Positions 34,054 to 42,496 of a stretch of 64,000 nucleotides of DNA are shown here, one piece after another (positions within the stretch are counted from its first letter, which is position 1; the number at the start of each line of letters is the position of its first letter). The stretch comes from Intestinibacillus massiliensis (lineage in GTDB: Bacteria > Bacillota > Clostridia > Oscillospirales > Butyricicoccaceae). A program made the position numbers and the translations under genes. Where the stretch lies: assembly GCA_029267335.1 (NCBI GenBank), contig JAJUJC010000001.1, positions 310,001 through 374,000 of the forward strand, given 5' to 3'. The notes under the pieces were generated by a model. The model was not told the DNA's origin, searched no databases, and saw nothing but the letters and a program-made list of their open reading frames with translations.

Positions 34054-36174
34054 CTATTTTGGTGCTCCGCACGCATCAATTTCACGCGAAAGCTCTGTAA
34101 ACAGCGCGAAAATCACCTTGGTATTTTCATTGGCTCCCCAATATTGCAAATCTATTTGCAGCATTTTGACAGAGCCACCCCCGTTTTTGATCGGGCAAGT
34201 GCAAACCGTTTCGTGCTTGGTCTCGGCAGTCTGACGCAGCGCGTCCAGTACGACCGCCATTGCCTCACGCGAAAGCTGCCTGCTATATGCCTGCTCTGAA
34301 TTCTCACCGATCGCCTCGCCATAGCCGAAATAATCGTTATAACTCATATTGACCCGCAGTGCGTGAAAACTGTTGTTTTCATACTCATAAATAGCAGCAG
34401 GCTGCTTAATGCTGTTAAATAACAGGTCGATTTGCGGGTCTGTCGACCAGATCGTCTGGCTGATATGGTCATGGTTATCCGACAGTGATTCGACTGGTAA
34501 CTGTGTGATACCGGCGACAAGCGACTCGTACTCCGTGACCGGCATCGGCTTTGCAAAGTAGTATCCCTGCACATAACCGCAACCGATGCTCTTGAGAAAT
34601 TCCACCTGTTTACGCGTCTCAACGCCTTCCATAATGACAGGGATCTCCAACCATCCCGCCATGCGGATGACCAAAGTCAGGATGCATTTATTGCGCACGG
34701 TGTCCGAATCACCTGACAGGAATTTCATGTCGATTTTGAGCACATTGACCGGAATATTTTTCAACGTATTGAGGGAAGAATAGCCGCTTCCAAAGTCATC
34801 CATCATAACCGTAAATCCCGCATCCTGCAACGCAAGTACCGTCTTTTCCATGACCCCGGGATTGTCCATATAGGCGCTTTCCGTCAATTCAAGATTGAGT
34901 AAATGCCGTGGCACTTGGTATTTCTCGACCAGATCCGTCAGTAACTGTACCAAGTTCGGATTGTATAAATTTACACGGGACATATTGACCGAGATCGGCG
35001 CCACGCTCTTACCCTCTTCGATCCAACGATGAAGCAGTTGACACACGCTCTCCCACATATAATAGTCGACCTTGCCGATAAAACCGTTGCGCTCAAATAC
35101 CGGAATGAAGGTGCCCGGCATGAGCAATCCCTTCTCCGGATGCTGCCAACGGATGAGCGCTTCCGCGCCATATGGCTGCTCGGTCTTGAGGTTATATTTG
35201 GGCTGCAAATACAACACAAATTGCTGCGTGTCGAGCGCGTGCTGCATTTCATTGATGATGACCTGTTCCTGCAAAATGCGCTGATTCATTTTCGGTTGGT
35301 AATACCGCAGATAGCTCATGTACCGCCCCTTGCATTCCTTTGCCGCGAGCGTTGCAAATTCATACATGGTTTCGATTTTCTCGTCTGCATCGGGAATGAC
35401 GTAGATGCCAAATGTCGGCTCGATCAGATAATCCGTGTTATAGTGGGCAAGCTGCTGACAGGCATGCTCGACCTGCTGCCCGATGACAGTTTCATCGTAA
35501 GGCTGGCAGATACAGAACACGTCGCCGCTGATGCGTCCATAGGTGCACAGCGGAACGTCACGACTCACGCGACGCAGGAACTCCGCAATGAAGCACAGCA
35601 GACGGTCTCCCTCTTCCTCGCCCCAAAACGTATTATAAATATGAAAGTTATCAATGTCAAACCGTACGAGCGCAAAGCTCTGGTTGGGATGGCACTCCAG
35701 CATTTTATGCGTGCTCATAAAAAACCGCGTGCGGTTATATAGTCCCGTGAGTGGATCGTGTTCATACACATACTGCATCTCACGAATCAGATAAAATTGA
35801 CTGCGCACGATGACATTTTTCAGCCGCAGCAGCAGAATATTCGCCCGATAAGGTTTTGGAATAAAGTCCCAAGCGCCCAAATCCAGTGCCTTTTGCTCTG
35901 CTGCTTCATCTTTTTCCGCAGTAACCGCAATGACCGGAATCGCCGCAAAAGCACTTTTCTGCTTATGCTGCAAAAAAGTATATCCATCCATAAAGGGCAT
36001 GACAATATCAAGCAGAATTGCGGAAATTCTCTTGTGATTTTCTAAAATCGCAAAGGCATCCAATCCGTTTTCTGCTTCGAGAACCTCATATTCTCCTTGC
36101 AAGATCTGCCGCAAAATCTGTCTGTTGACTTGTTGATCTTCCACAACCAGAATCGTGAATTTTTCTCGTTCCAT
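34054..36174 (-). CDS. Response regulator with degenerate GGDEF and EAL phosphodiesterase domains
   Basis: The 706-residue protein starts MEREKFTILVVEDQQVNRQI, a receiver domain with phospho-Asp in ISAILLDIVMPFMDG and Lys in FIPKPY. The GGDEF domain follows (DPLTGLYNRTRFF), but its active site reads RISGDVFCI, so it is probably inactive. The EAL domain keeps AEALIRW, NLELTESAYM, MDDFGSGYSSL and EGVET and should hydrolyse c-di-GMP. A C-terminal PAS-like region (about 590-700) ends the protein. The ATG at 36174 has AGAGGCGGG upstream. The frame stays open to 36267 across a poly-C tract. Confidence 0.92.
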   Translation of the reverse strand: MEREKFTILVVEDQQVNRQILRQILQGEYEVLEAENGLDAFAILENHKRISAILLDIVMPFMDGYTFLQHKQKSAFAAIPVIAVTAEKDEAAEQKALDLGAWDFIPKPYRANILLLRLKNVIVRSQFYLIREMQYVYEHDPLTGLYNRTRFFMSTHKMLECHPNQSFALVRFDIDNFHIYNTFWGEEEGDRLLCFIAEFLRRVSRDVPLCTYGRISGDVFCICQPYDETVIGQQVEHACQQLAHYNTDYLIEPTFGIYVIPDADEKIETMYEFATLAAKECKGRYMSYLRYYQPKMNQRILQEQVIINEMQHALDTQQFVLYLQPKYNLKTEQPYGAEALIRWQHPEKGLLMPGTFIPVFERNGFIGKVDYYMWESVCQLLHRWIEEGKSVAPISVNMSRVNLYNPNLVQLLTDLVEKYQVPRHLLNLELTESAYMDNPGVMEKTVLALQDAGFTVMMDDFGSGYSSLNTLKNIPVNVLKIDMKFLSGDSDTVRNKCILTLVIRMAGWLEIPVIMEGVETRKQVEFLKSIGCGYVQGYYFAKPMPVTEYESLVAGITQLPVESLSDNHDHISQTIWSTDPQIDLLFNSIKQPAAIYEYENNSFHALRVNMSYNDYFGYGEAIGENSEQAYSRQLSREAMAVVLDALRQTAETKHETVCTCPIKNGGGSVKMLQIDLQYWGANENTKVIFALFTELSREIDACGAPK

Positions 36175-36241
36175 AAACCCGCCTCTGTAGTAGAATTGCG
36201 TGACGCCGCCTGTTTCTGATGATTCTTTTGCAAGCATTCCC

Positions 36242-36250
36242 GGGGGGGGG
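36242..36250 (-). repeat. Run of nine C (minus strand) in the leader of the EAL gene
   Basis: Nine consecutive G on the plus strand, about 70 bases before the chosen start and about 50 bases after the predicted transcription start. Such tracts can slip during replication. The tract lies in the same open frame as the gene. Confidence 0.8.
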
Positions 36251-36303
36251 CATGATGCGTTTCCCATCAGCAGATATTTCTAACAACTTTTGGTATTGTT
36301 TTC

Positions 36304-36332
36304 ATTATAACGAATTTATGTCGTAAAAGCAA
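36304..36332 (-). promoter_or_regulatory. Sigma-A promoter of the EAL gene
   Basis: Minus-strand TTGCTT, 17-base spacer and TATAAT. The transcript would start near 36297, giving a 5' leader of about 120 bases that includes the C tract. Confidence 0.75.
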
Positions 36333-36370
36333 GCAAATGCCCGCTATATATCCTACTATTATATAAAGGC

Positions 36371-36397
36371 ACAGCCGCCCCCAAGAGGGACGGCTGT
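36371..36397 (-). terminator. Probable terminator of the hemerythrin gene
   Basis: ACAGCCGTCCCTC and GGGGGCGGCTGT pair with minor mismatches, followed by a weak U-rich stretch. It lies 27 bases after the stop. Confidence 0.6.
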
Positions 36398-36423
36398 ATT
36401 CGCGCAATTAAATATTACGCGAA

Positions 36424-36828
36424 TTAATTACCTTTTTCGCGTAAATATGCACCCAGATTTTTATCCTCTGTACGGATATGGGAGATCAGAACACCGATCT
36501 GCTGATTGAGTGTTGCTACATCGCTGATTGTAGGTGCATCCAAAGACATGTGTGCCGCAACATCGCGCAGCTTCTTTTCATAACCTTCATGAAAAGCATG
36601 ATGCGCTGTGAAATTGGGATAACCATTGCGCTTTTGCAGTTCTTCTTCGTGTGCAAAATGCTGATCCACATAGTCGAGCATGAATTTGAGGGTCGTTTCC
36701 ACAGATGCACGACCCTTACCCGCGCTGCATGCGTCCATCAGTTGATTGACACGGTCAAATAACGTACGGTGCTCCTCATCAATCACGCGGTTTCCGGTCT
36801 CCAGTTCCTTGGTGATTTCGTATTTCAT
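36424..36828 (-). CDS. Bacteriohemerythrin
   Basis: The 134-residue protein begins MKYEITKELETGNRVIDEEH and has the di-iron ligands in order: DEEH (about residue 20), DQHFAHEEELQ, FTAHHAFHEGY and ISHIRTEDKNLG. It binds O2 reversibly and in anaerobes probably senses, stores or scavenges oxygen. The length matches single-domain hemerythrins. A GGAGGG site precedes the ATG. Confidence 0.95.
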   Translation of the reverse strand: MKYEITKELETGNRVIDEEHRTLFDRVNQLMDACSAGKGRASVETTLKFMLDYVDQHFAHEEELQKRNGYPNFTAHHAFHEGYEKKLRDVAAHMSLDAPTISDVATLNQQIGVLISHIRTEDKNLGAYLREKGN

Positions 36829-37006
36829 TTTTGTTCCCTCCTATACTCGCCCTTAAACCGGCGAAGCCAATATAATGTTCTTTTTTTATATCGTCAGAAG
36901 TCGCGTCAAAGTTAAGCGAGACCGTCAAAAAAATTTTCCGTTTGCACGAAAAAGTGGCTCGTATGTAGTTAGATCGGTCATCCTATACTATTCATGAGGT
37001 GATATT

Positions 37007-37240
37007 ATGGCAAAAGCAGGTATGAGACGTCCGGATCCTAAAGCACCACACGGAACGGAAAGCAATCACAAAACACATTTTCCCAAAAACGATGTGCCGC
37101 CTGTACCCTTGATCCAAGGCGAAGCAAAGCACGGCAAAGAGCATGTACGTCCTATCCTTGAGGACGGCACGGCCTATCCCACGAAGGTATTTCACGAGCT
37201 GCGCGGCGACGGCTCCGTCGGCGACGCTGCCGTCCGATAG
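37007..37240 (+). CDS. Small conserved-looking hypothetical protein (77 aa)
   Basis: The 77-residue hydrophilic protein reads MAKAGMRRPDPKAPHGTESN, then HFPKNDVPPVPLIQGEAKHG, with many His, Lys and Pro and no membrane segment. I do not recognise a function. GAGGTG lies 6 bases before the ATG. It is the first of three small ORFs in a row, with gaps of 9 and 6 bases, and a terminator follows the last. Codon use and ribosome sites support translation of all three. Confidence 0.75.
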   Translation: MAKAGMRRPDPKAPHGTESNHKTHFPKNDVPPVPLIQGEAKHGKEHVRPILEDGTAYPTKVFHELRGDGSVGDAAVR

Positions 37241-37249
37241 GTGATCTAT

Positions 37250-37414
37250 ATGGAACAGGTCCATCTATGTCTTTCCGATTTATTGGATCAGAATCTCACA
37301 GCATATGAATATTTTCAAACCCTTCCGTATGCTGTGCAAAAAGAACTGCGCAACCGCGAAATCATGACCTTTGAGGAACTGCAAGCCTGTGCAAACGAAA
37401 CAAAATCGAGGTGA
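37250..37414 (+). CDS. Small hypothetical protein (54 aa), second of trio
   Basis: The ORF reads MEQVHLCLSDLLDQNLTAYE, then YFQTLPYAVQKELRNREIMT, and ends ANETKSR. It is acidic and helical with no membrane segment. Similar short proteins with a YEYF-LP-VQ pattern occur in Clostridia, but I know of no function. AGGTGA is 6 bases upstream. Its stop is followed 6 bases later by the third ORF. Confidence 0.65.
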   Translation: MEQVHLCLSDLLDQNLTAYEYFQTLPYAVQKELRNREIMTFEELQACANETKSR

Positions 37415-37420
37415 AATCAC

Positions 37421-37555
37421 ATGTCGAAAGATAGTCAGCCCGACAACAAACAAGCGCGGATGCGCAAATGCAAAGGACAAACGCCTCTGACACGAGAAAA
37501 CCAAAATCAAACTCCAAATGCGAAAAAACAATCCATCCCTCATGATGATGTTTGA
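37421..37555 (+). CDS. Small hypothetical protein (44 aa), third of trio
   Basis: The ORF reads MSKDSQPDNKQARMRKCKGQ and ends KKQSIPHDDV. It is very hydrophilic and basic, rich in Gln, Asn and Lys. GAGGTG precedes the ATG by 6 bases and overlaps the stop of the second ORF. Its length and composition resemble the first ORF of the trio. Function unknown. Confidence 0.55.
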   Translation: MSKDSQPDNKQARMRKCKGQTPLTRENQNQTPNAKKQSIPHDDV

Positions 37556-37587
37556 TCACGCACTGCACAACAGACAAGGGAACGATA

Positions 37588-37624
37588 AAAAAATCCCTGC
37601 AATCGACACGATTGCAGGGATTTT
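37588..37624. terminator. Bidirectional intrinsic terminator
   Basis: AAATCCCTGCAATC and GATTGCAGGGATTT enclose GACAC. It separates the small-ORF trio from the convergent rplM-rpsI operon. Confidence 0.9.
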
Positions 37625-37642
37625 GCACGGGATGGATAAAAA

Positions 37643-38050
37643 TTATCTCTTCGAGAACTGCGGTGCACGACGTGCAGCCTTGAGGCCGTACTTCTTACGT
37701 TCCTTCATTCTCGGGTCACGGGTCAGGAAACCTGCGGCCTTCAGAACTGCGCGGTACTCATCAGCGTTCGCCTGAAGCAGCGCACGGGACAGACCGTGGC
37801 GGATTGCGCCTGCCTGACCGGTGAAGCCGCCGCCGACGACGGTGCACTCGATATCGAACTTACCGTTGGTGCCAGTAGCTTCCAGCGGCTGACGAACGAC
37901 CATCTTCAACGTATCAAGGCCGAAGTAGTTGTCGATCGTGCGGTTGTTGATCTTGATCTCGCCGGTGCCGCCCGGAAACAGTCTGACTCTTGCAACAGAG
38001 GACTTTCTTCTGCCGGTACCATAGAAATAGGCTTTCTTGGGCTTGTACAT
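37643..38050 (-). CDS. rpsI: Ribosomal protein S9 (uS9)
   Basis: The 135-residue protein starts [20 protein letters not shown] and ends with the typical basic tail ([14 protein letters not shown]). [20 protein letters not shown] is the S9 signature region. It belongs to the small subunit, where its tail reaches the P site. It follows rplM by 25 bases with an AAGGAGG site. Confidence 0.98.
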   Translation of the reverse strand: MYKPKKAYFYGTGRRKSSVARVRLFPGGTGEIKINNRTIDNYFGLDTLKMVVRQPLEATGTNGKFDIECTVVGGGFTGQAGAIRHGLSRALLQANADEYRAVLKAAGFLTRDPRMKERKKYGLKAARRAPQFSKR

Positions 38051-38075
38051 AACTTACATTTCCTCCTTACAAGAA

Positions 38076-38504
38076 TTACTTATCCCAGACTTCGGGCTTC
38101 TGTGCGGAATGGTTGTGCTCGCCGCCCTGATAGATCTTCAGACGGGTTGCGGACTGGCGACCGATCGAATTCTTCGGCAGCATGCCCTTAACAGCCAGCT
38201 GCATAGCGAGCTCCGGCTTCTCAGCCATGAGGGTGCTATACTGTACTTCCTTCAGGCCACCGACCCAACCGGTGTGATGACGATAGTACTTCTGGGTCAG
38301 CTTCTTGCCGGTCAGAATCGCCTTATCTGCGTTGATGATGATGACGAAATCACCGCAATCAACGTGGGGGGTGAACTGAGCCTTGTGCTTGCCGCGCAGC
38401 AGGTGCGCCGCGACCGCTGCCGTTCTGCCGAGGGGCTTGCCCGCAGCGTCCAGAACGTACCACTTGCGGTCAATGTTTTCTGCCTTTGCCATAAAAGTGG
38501 ACAT
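38076..38504 (-). CDS. rplM: Ribosomal protein L13 (uL13)
   Basis: The 142-residue protein has [40 protein letters not shown] and [20 protein letters not shown], as expected for L13. It is the first gene of the usual rplM-rpsI operon. CGGAGGAAAG precedes the ATG. The leader holds a small hairpin (38553-38567) that could be part of an autoregulatory L13 leader; this is unproven. Confidence 0.98.
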   Translation of the reverse strand: MSTFMAKAENIDRKWYVLDAAGKPLGRTAAVAAHLLRGKHKAQFTPHVDCGDFVIIINADKAILTGKKLTQKYYRHHTGWVGGLKEVQYSTLMAEKPELAMQLAVKGMLPKNSIGRQSATRLKIYQGGEHNHSAQKPEVWDK

Positions 38505-38552
38505 ATGACTTTCCTCCGTTTTATATATTTAAACATTTGTTTACAAACTTTT

Positions 38553-38567
38553 TCTCCTGTTCGGAGA
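38553..38567 (-). promoter_or_regulatory. Hairpin in the rplM leader
   Basis: TCTCC and GGAGA enclose GAACA near the 5' end of the rplM transcript. It could take part in ribosomal-protein feedback. Confidence 0.4.
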
Positions 38568-38576
38568 GCCTTATAT

Positions 38577-38605
38577 ATTAAACCACAGTGTTTCACGCAA
38601 GTCAA
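38577..38605 (-). promoter_or_regulatory. Sigma-A promoter of rplM-rpsI
   Basis: Minus-strand TTGACT, 17-base spacer and TTTAAT. Confidence 0.82.
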
Positions 38606-38773
38606 CCGTTTTTTCTTACTTTTTAATTTATCTTCGAGCAAACTCTCTTAATCTCTTGTTTACTCTCTCTATCTCCCGTTTTCTCGAATCTCAATTTAAA
38701 ATTTACCGCTTGTTTGTCGCGCTCGGGTCTGCTATAGTATGTACAGTAATTCGCTCGGAAATGGAGAAAGACA

Positions 38774-39505
38774 ATGCAAAAGATGCTTTCATTGGTGCGC
38801 CGTGCGGTCGACCACTATCATATGATCGAAGAGGGCGAGCGCATAGCGGTCGGCGTATCCGGCGGCAAGGATTCGCTCACGCTGCTCACGCTGCTCGCAG
38901 GGCTGCGCCGCTTCTACCCCAAACACTTTGAAGTGGTCGCGATCACGCTCGAAATGGGCTATGACGACATGGATTTCAGCGCAGTCACCGCGCTGTGCGA
39001 CTCCCTTGGGGTCGAATATATCCGTGTACCGACCGACATCAAAAAAATCGTGTTTGATATCCGGGAGGAACCGAATCCCTGCTCGCTGTGTGCCAAGCTG
39101 CGCCGGGGCGCACTGCATGAAGCGGCTCTGCGCGCAGGCTGTCGTAAAATCGCGCTCGGTCATCATTTTGATGACGTTGTCGAGACCTATCTGCTGTCAC
39201 TCTTTTATGAAGGTCGCATTTCCTGCTTCAAACCCGTGACCTATCTGGACCGTAAGCAGGTGACGCTCATCCGTCCGCTCGTTTACGCGACCGAGCAGGA
39301 TATCCGCAACTTTGCACGGCGGCAGGAACTGCCTATCGTGCACAACCCCTGCCCTGCTGACGGTTTTACCAAGCGGCAGGAGGTCAAGGATCTGCTGCAA
39401 ACACTGGAGCAGACCGTCCCTGACCTGCGCGCACATATTTTCGGTGCGATGCAGCGCTATCCGCTCGAAGGTTGGGAGCCTGATCGCGAACGTTATTACC
39501 GCTAA
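38774..39505 (+). CDS. TtcA-like tRNA 2-thiolation PP-loop ATPase
   Basis: The 243-residue enzyme has the PP-loop VGVSGGKDSLTLLTLLAGL (residues about 27-45) and a CSLC pair in EEPNPCSLCAKLRRGALHEA, followed by ALGHHFDDVVETYLLSLFYE. These match TtcA-family proteins that thiolate C32 of tRNA using an Fe-S cluster. A -10 element (TATAGT) lies about 35 bases upstream and GGAG precedes the ATG. The precise target base is not certain from sequence. Confidence 0.88.
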   Translation: MQKMLSLVRRAVDHYHMIEEGERIAVGVSGGKDSLTLLTLLAGLRRFYPKHFEVVAITLEMGYDDMDFSAVTALCDSLGVEYIRVPTDIKKIVFDIREEPNPCSLCAKLRRGALHEAALRAGCRKIALGHHFDDVVETYLLSLFYEGRISCFKPVTYLDRKQVTLIRPLVYATEQDIRNFARRQELPIVHNPCPADGFTKRQEVKDLLQTLEQTVPDLRAHIFGAMQRYPLEGWEPDRERYYR

Positions 39506-39510
39506 CGCCA

Positions 39511-39547
39511 AACGCCGCGAACCAGACCGGTTCGCGGCGTTTTTTTA
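39511..39547. terminator. Intrinsic terminator
   Basis: AACGCCGCGAACC and GGTTCGCGGCGTT with an AGACC loop and a run of seven T. It lies between convergent genes. Confidence 0.92.
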
Positions 39548-39555
39548 TGCAATGC

Positions 39556-41967
39556 TTATTTCGCGACCGACCACTTTGTCGGATACCAAAGCGGTTTCGT
39601 CGCATTTCCGCGATTTTCCAACGCGAAGTGCAGCGTGCCGCCCTTGGGTAATACAGCCGTTGCAGTAGCGGTCTTGTCCTTGACCTGTGCGGTCACTTTC
39701 CAATTCCCAAACAGTTCTGCCAACGCCTTCTGCGGTGTGGACAGCGCGCCTTTTTCCTGTAGCGCAGCAAGACGCTCTTCATCATATGTCGGCAGTCCGA
39801 GCGCGTTGTCATACAAACGGGTGAACTGTGTGACAGAATCCGGATCGACGACCAACCCACCAAACAGGGTTTTGTCCGTCGTTGCTGCGACAACGGTACG
39901 CCCCTTCGCATCCTTGCCAAATTGCAGCGTTTCATCGCCGCGGTATTCGTGCGGAGTCGAGTCCCAGCTTGCGTATACGATGCGTACGGTCTGTTTCTTC
40001 TGCTCGGGGATGACCGTCCACCGCTCAATCGTCGGACTGGAACCGACGATCTTCCAATACCACATGCCGTCGCCGCTCATCTCGGTTTGATTTTGTACAA
40101 ATTGCGCTCGCAGTGCGTCCGCCATAATGGGATAGCGGTACTGTGCGCTTTTATGCTGTCCGCCCTGCGCCCATTGACGCGCGAGATCCATGTCGGTGCG
40201 GCTGTTGGAACCGTCCTCCCGCGTCCAGTCCATCGGCAGATAGATTTGATGGTAAAGGTTCAGCATTGTAAGTTTGACAGCGCTTTGATCGGCAAAGGTA
40301 TAGGTCAGCACCTGCCCCTGCACATCACCGCTGCCATTCTTGGGCGCCAAATAATCGCTCTGTGCAGTCACCTTCCCGCCTACTAGCCCAAGCTGATTTT
40401 GTGCGCACTGTGCAGCATCGTGCGCATCGTAGCCACTCGTAACCGCTTCCAGATTGTCTCCATACAGATAAGAGGGATCAGGCAGCCCCAGATCATTCGC
40501 ATAGAGCAGTTCAAACTGTGCAAGGCTGTTGACCGCGCTCGGCAGTGCGCCCTTACCGGGCATAGAATCGTTGCCGTATTCTGCTACCTTGAGCTTGCCG
40601 TTCTCGCGCACGAAGGTCAAACGTTCTGCGGTGCGCGTATCCGCCGCACCGGTCGCATGCCAGTTATAGACCAGTGTCGCTTGCAGCTTCTTCGGGTCGA
40701 CCGCAGCTACCGCAAAGCCATTGACCGCAGGACTGGACACGCCGATGTTCCAAAGTGCTTTCTCGCGCTGTGCCTTGGTCAAAGCACCCTTGGGATCGAC
40801 CTCTGTCACGCGCTTCTGCTGCTGCTGATAAAATGCCTTGGCATTTTTCGCCGTCATCATATCATAGTTGGGCTTGGCGTTGCGCGCCTGCACACCTGCG
40901 CCCCATGTCTGTGCAAGCTGTGTGAGCTGTTCCGTTACCGAAGTATCCGCCGCCGCGGCATCCTGCCGAATCGAAAAGCTGCCGCCTACGACCGCAAGCA
41001 GTAGCGTTACGATCAAAAGCAGCGCAGCGCCGCGTTTCTTAACGGTTCCATCAAATAAATTTTGCATTCTTTCCTTCAATCCTTTCTTATCCCCTGCAAA
41101 CCGTGACAGGAGCGCATCGCGCCGACGCGCGTTACAGGATGCGCCTGCCGCCTGCAAAATCACCTGTCCATAGTATTTGCGCTGTGCAAAATCCATACCG
41201 TGAATCACTGCGCTGTCACACGCAAGCTCCAGATCCGCCGCACCTGCGCGGGCAAGCAGCCGCACGCACGGATTCATCCAGTGCACGTCTGCAGCAAGCG
41301 CGAGCACTATCTTGACCGCCAGATCTCCATGTTTCCAGTGCAGTAACTCGTGCCGGAAAATCAGTGCCGCGTCGTGCAGATCCACCGTATCGGTCGGCAG
41401 CAGCAGCATCGGTCGCAGCGCGCCTACGAGCATCGGGCAATCCGCAAGCGGCGTAACCCGCAGCGCGATTTCACGGCGAATCCCAAGTGCACGGCGCGTA
41501 TCAGAAAGCACGTTCAGCAGTGCTTCATTGCTCGACGGTCGACTGCTGCGTTGTATCTGTCTGCGAAACCATGCATACGCTGCCATATGCCACACGAGCA
41601 GCGCACCCGCTCCGGCAAGCCATATTCCCATCACGACCTCGAGCATGCTCATGTGCGTCGTCGGTACCCGAGTTGTCTGTGCCGCGACTGTCTCCCCTGC
41701 TGCATCGTCTGTGAGCATGCTCACTTCCGGCGGAGCAGTCACGACCGTCTGCACAGGCGGTGGTGTGATCGTCAAGGCAGGCTTGGGCAGCGTAAGCTGC
41801 ATGGGCACAAGCAGCCGGAGCGCAAGGGCAAACCATACCCAACACATCGTGCGTGCGGGATAGCGCCGCTTGAGCAGCCCGCGCAGCGCAAGCAGCACCC
41901 CACCAACGGCAGACACCGTTACGCTGATTTGGAGCGCATTCCAAAAAATTGTGCTGAGCATGCTCAC
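39556..41967 (-). CDS. BlaR1/MecR1-type M56 membrane metallopeptidase with long extracellular region
   Basis: The 803-residue protein has N-terminal membrane helices, a zinc peptidase motif FRHELLHWKHGD (His206, His210) and a helix near 320-340 (GAALLLIVTLLLAVVGGSFS). About 450 extracellular residues follow, rich in repeated Gln/Ala/Tyr segments such as VNSLAQFELLYANDLGLPDP and SVTQFTRLYDNALGLPTYD. I do not see the SXXK penicillin-binding motif, so the signal may not be a beta-lactam. It probably cleaves or triggers the BlaI-like repressor. The start overlaps the repressor stop by 4 bases. Three TGAGCATGCTC-type palindromes lie in its 5' part. Confidence 0.88.
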   Translation of the reverse strand: MSMLSTIFWNALQISVTVSAVGGVLLALRGLLKRRYPARTMCWVWFALALRLLVPMQLTLPKPALTITPPPVQTVVTAPPEVSMLTDDAAGETVAAQTTRVPTTHMSMLEVVMGIWLAGAGALLVWHMAAYAWFRRQIQRSSRPSSNEALLNVLSDTRRALGIRREIALRVTPLADCPMLVGALRPMLLLPTDTVDLHDAALIFRHELLHWKHGDLAVKIVLALAADVHWMNPCVRLLARAGAADLELACDSAVIHGMDFAQRKYYGQVILQAAGASCNARRRDALLSRFAGDKKGLKERMQNLFDGTVKKRGAALLLIVTLLLAVVGGSFSIRQDAAAADTSVTEQLTQLAQTWGAGVQARNAKPNYDMMTAKNAKAFYQQQQKRVTEVDPKGALTKAQREKALWNIGVSSPAVNGFAVAAVDPKKLQATLVYNWHATGAADTRTAERLTFVRENGKLKVAEYGNDSMPGKGALPSAVNSLAQFELLYANDLGLPDPSYLYGDNLEAVTSGYDAHDAAQCAQNQLGLVGGKVTAQSDYLAPKNGSGDVQGQVLTYTFADQSAVKLTMLNLYHQIYLPMDWTREDGSNSRTDMDLARQWAQGGQHKSAQYRYPIMADALRAQFVQNQTEMSGDGMWYWKIVGSSPTIERWTVIPEQKKQTVRIVYASWDSTPHEYRGDETLQFGKDAKGRTVVAATTDKTLFGGLVVDPDSVTQFTRLYDNALGLPTYDEERLAALQEKGALSTPQKALAELFGNWKVTAQVKDKTATATAVLPKGGTLHFALENRGNATKPLWYPTKWSVAK

Positions 41968-42344
41968 TCCTCCTTTTGCTCATCAAGAAAGGTGCGCAGT
42001 TCTGCGAGGTCGTGGTCTGTGACCGCGCCCGCATCGGCAAGCGACGCAACCAGTTTTTTGACCGAACCCGCATAGAGTCGTTCAAGCAAGCTGCGGCTTT
42101 CCTCCCGCAAATAGGTCGCCTCGTCGATCAGCGCAGTATAGAGGTTACACTTCCCCTGCCGTTCACAGGATAAAAAACCCTTGTCGACAAGCCGGGACAA
42201 AAAGGTCAGCACACTGGTCGCTTTCCAGTCCTGTGCGGCATTCTCCTGCACCTGCGCCGCTGTTACCGGAGCGGGCAACCGCCAAATGATTTGCATGACC
42301 GCCAGTTCCGCATCCGGCAGACGTTTTGTTTCTTTCTTAAACAT
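41964..42344 (-). CDS. BlaI/MecI/CopY-family repressor
   Basis: The 126-residue protein has the winged helix of the family (KRLPDAELAVMQIIWRLPAP, ATSVLTFLSRLVDKGFLSCE) and a C-terminal dimerisation helix. It represses its own operon until the co-transcribed M56 protease is activated. Two inverted repeats built on TTCTAC/GTAGAA lie just upstream and are the likely operators. GAGGAG precedes the ATG. Confidence 0.92.
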   Translation of the reverse strand: MFKKETKRLPDAELAVMQIIWRLPAPVTAAQVQENAAQDWKATSVLTFLSRLVDKGFLSCERQGKCNLYTALIDEATYLREESRSLLERLYAGSVKKLVASLADAGAVTDHDLAELRTFLDEQKEE

Positions 42345-42357
42345 GATGCTCTCCTCG

Positions 42358-42373
42358 TTCTACAAGTGTAGAA
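42358..42373. promoter_or_regulatory. Operator 1 of the BlaI-like repressor
   Basis: TTCTACAAGTGTAGAA has perfect 7-base arms with the TACA/TGTA core typical of BlaI/MecI operators. It lies just before the ribosome site. Confidence 0.8.
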
Positions 42374-42389
42374 TCATTTACTGTCTATA

Positions 42390-42405
42390 TTCTACATTCG
42401 TAGAA
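42390..42405. promoter_or_regulatory. Operator 2 of the BlaI-like repressor
   Basis: TTCTACATTCGTAGAA has perfect 6-base arms. The centres of the two operators are 32 bases apart, about three helical turns, with a possible -10 region (TATAGA) between them. Confidence 0.75.
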
Positions 42406-42445
42406 CATGGAATACAACTACAATTCGGTTACAAGATGCGCATAC

Positions 42446-42485
42446 AAAAGAGCCGGCTATTTCCTCGGAAACAGCCGGCTCTTTC
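42446..42485. terminator. Intrinsic terminator of metNIQ
   Basis: AGAGCCGGCT and AGCCGGCTCT with an inner TTTCC/GGAAA pairing and flanking A/T runs. It lies 10 bases after the metQ stop. Confidence 0.9.
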
Positions 42486-42496
42486 TCGTTTTTTTC

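Noticed and set aside
36174-36267. Start of the EAL-domain gene at 36267
   Set aside because: That ATG has no ribosome site and the receiver domain begins at 36174, though slippage in the C tract keeps the alternative open.
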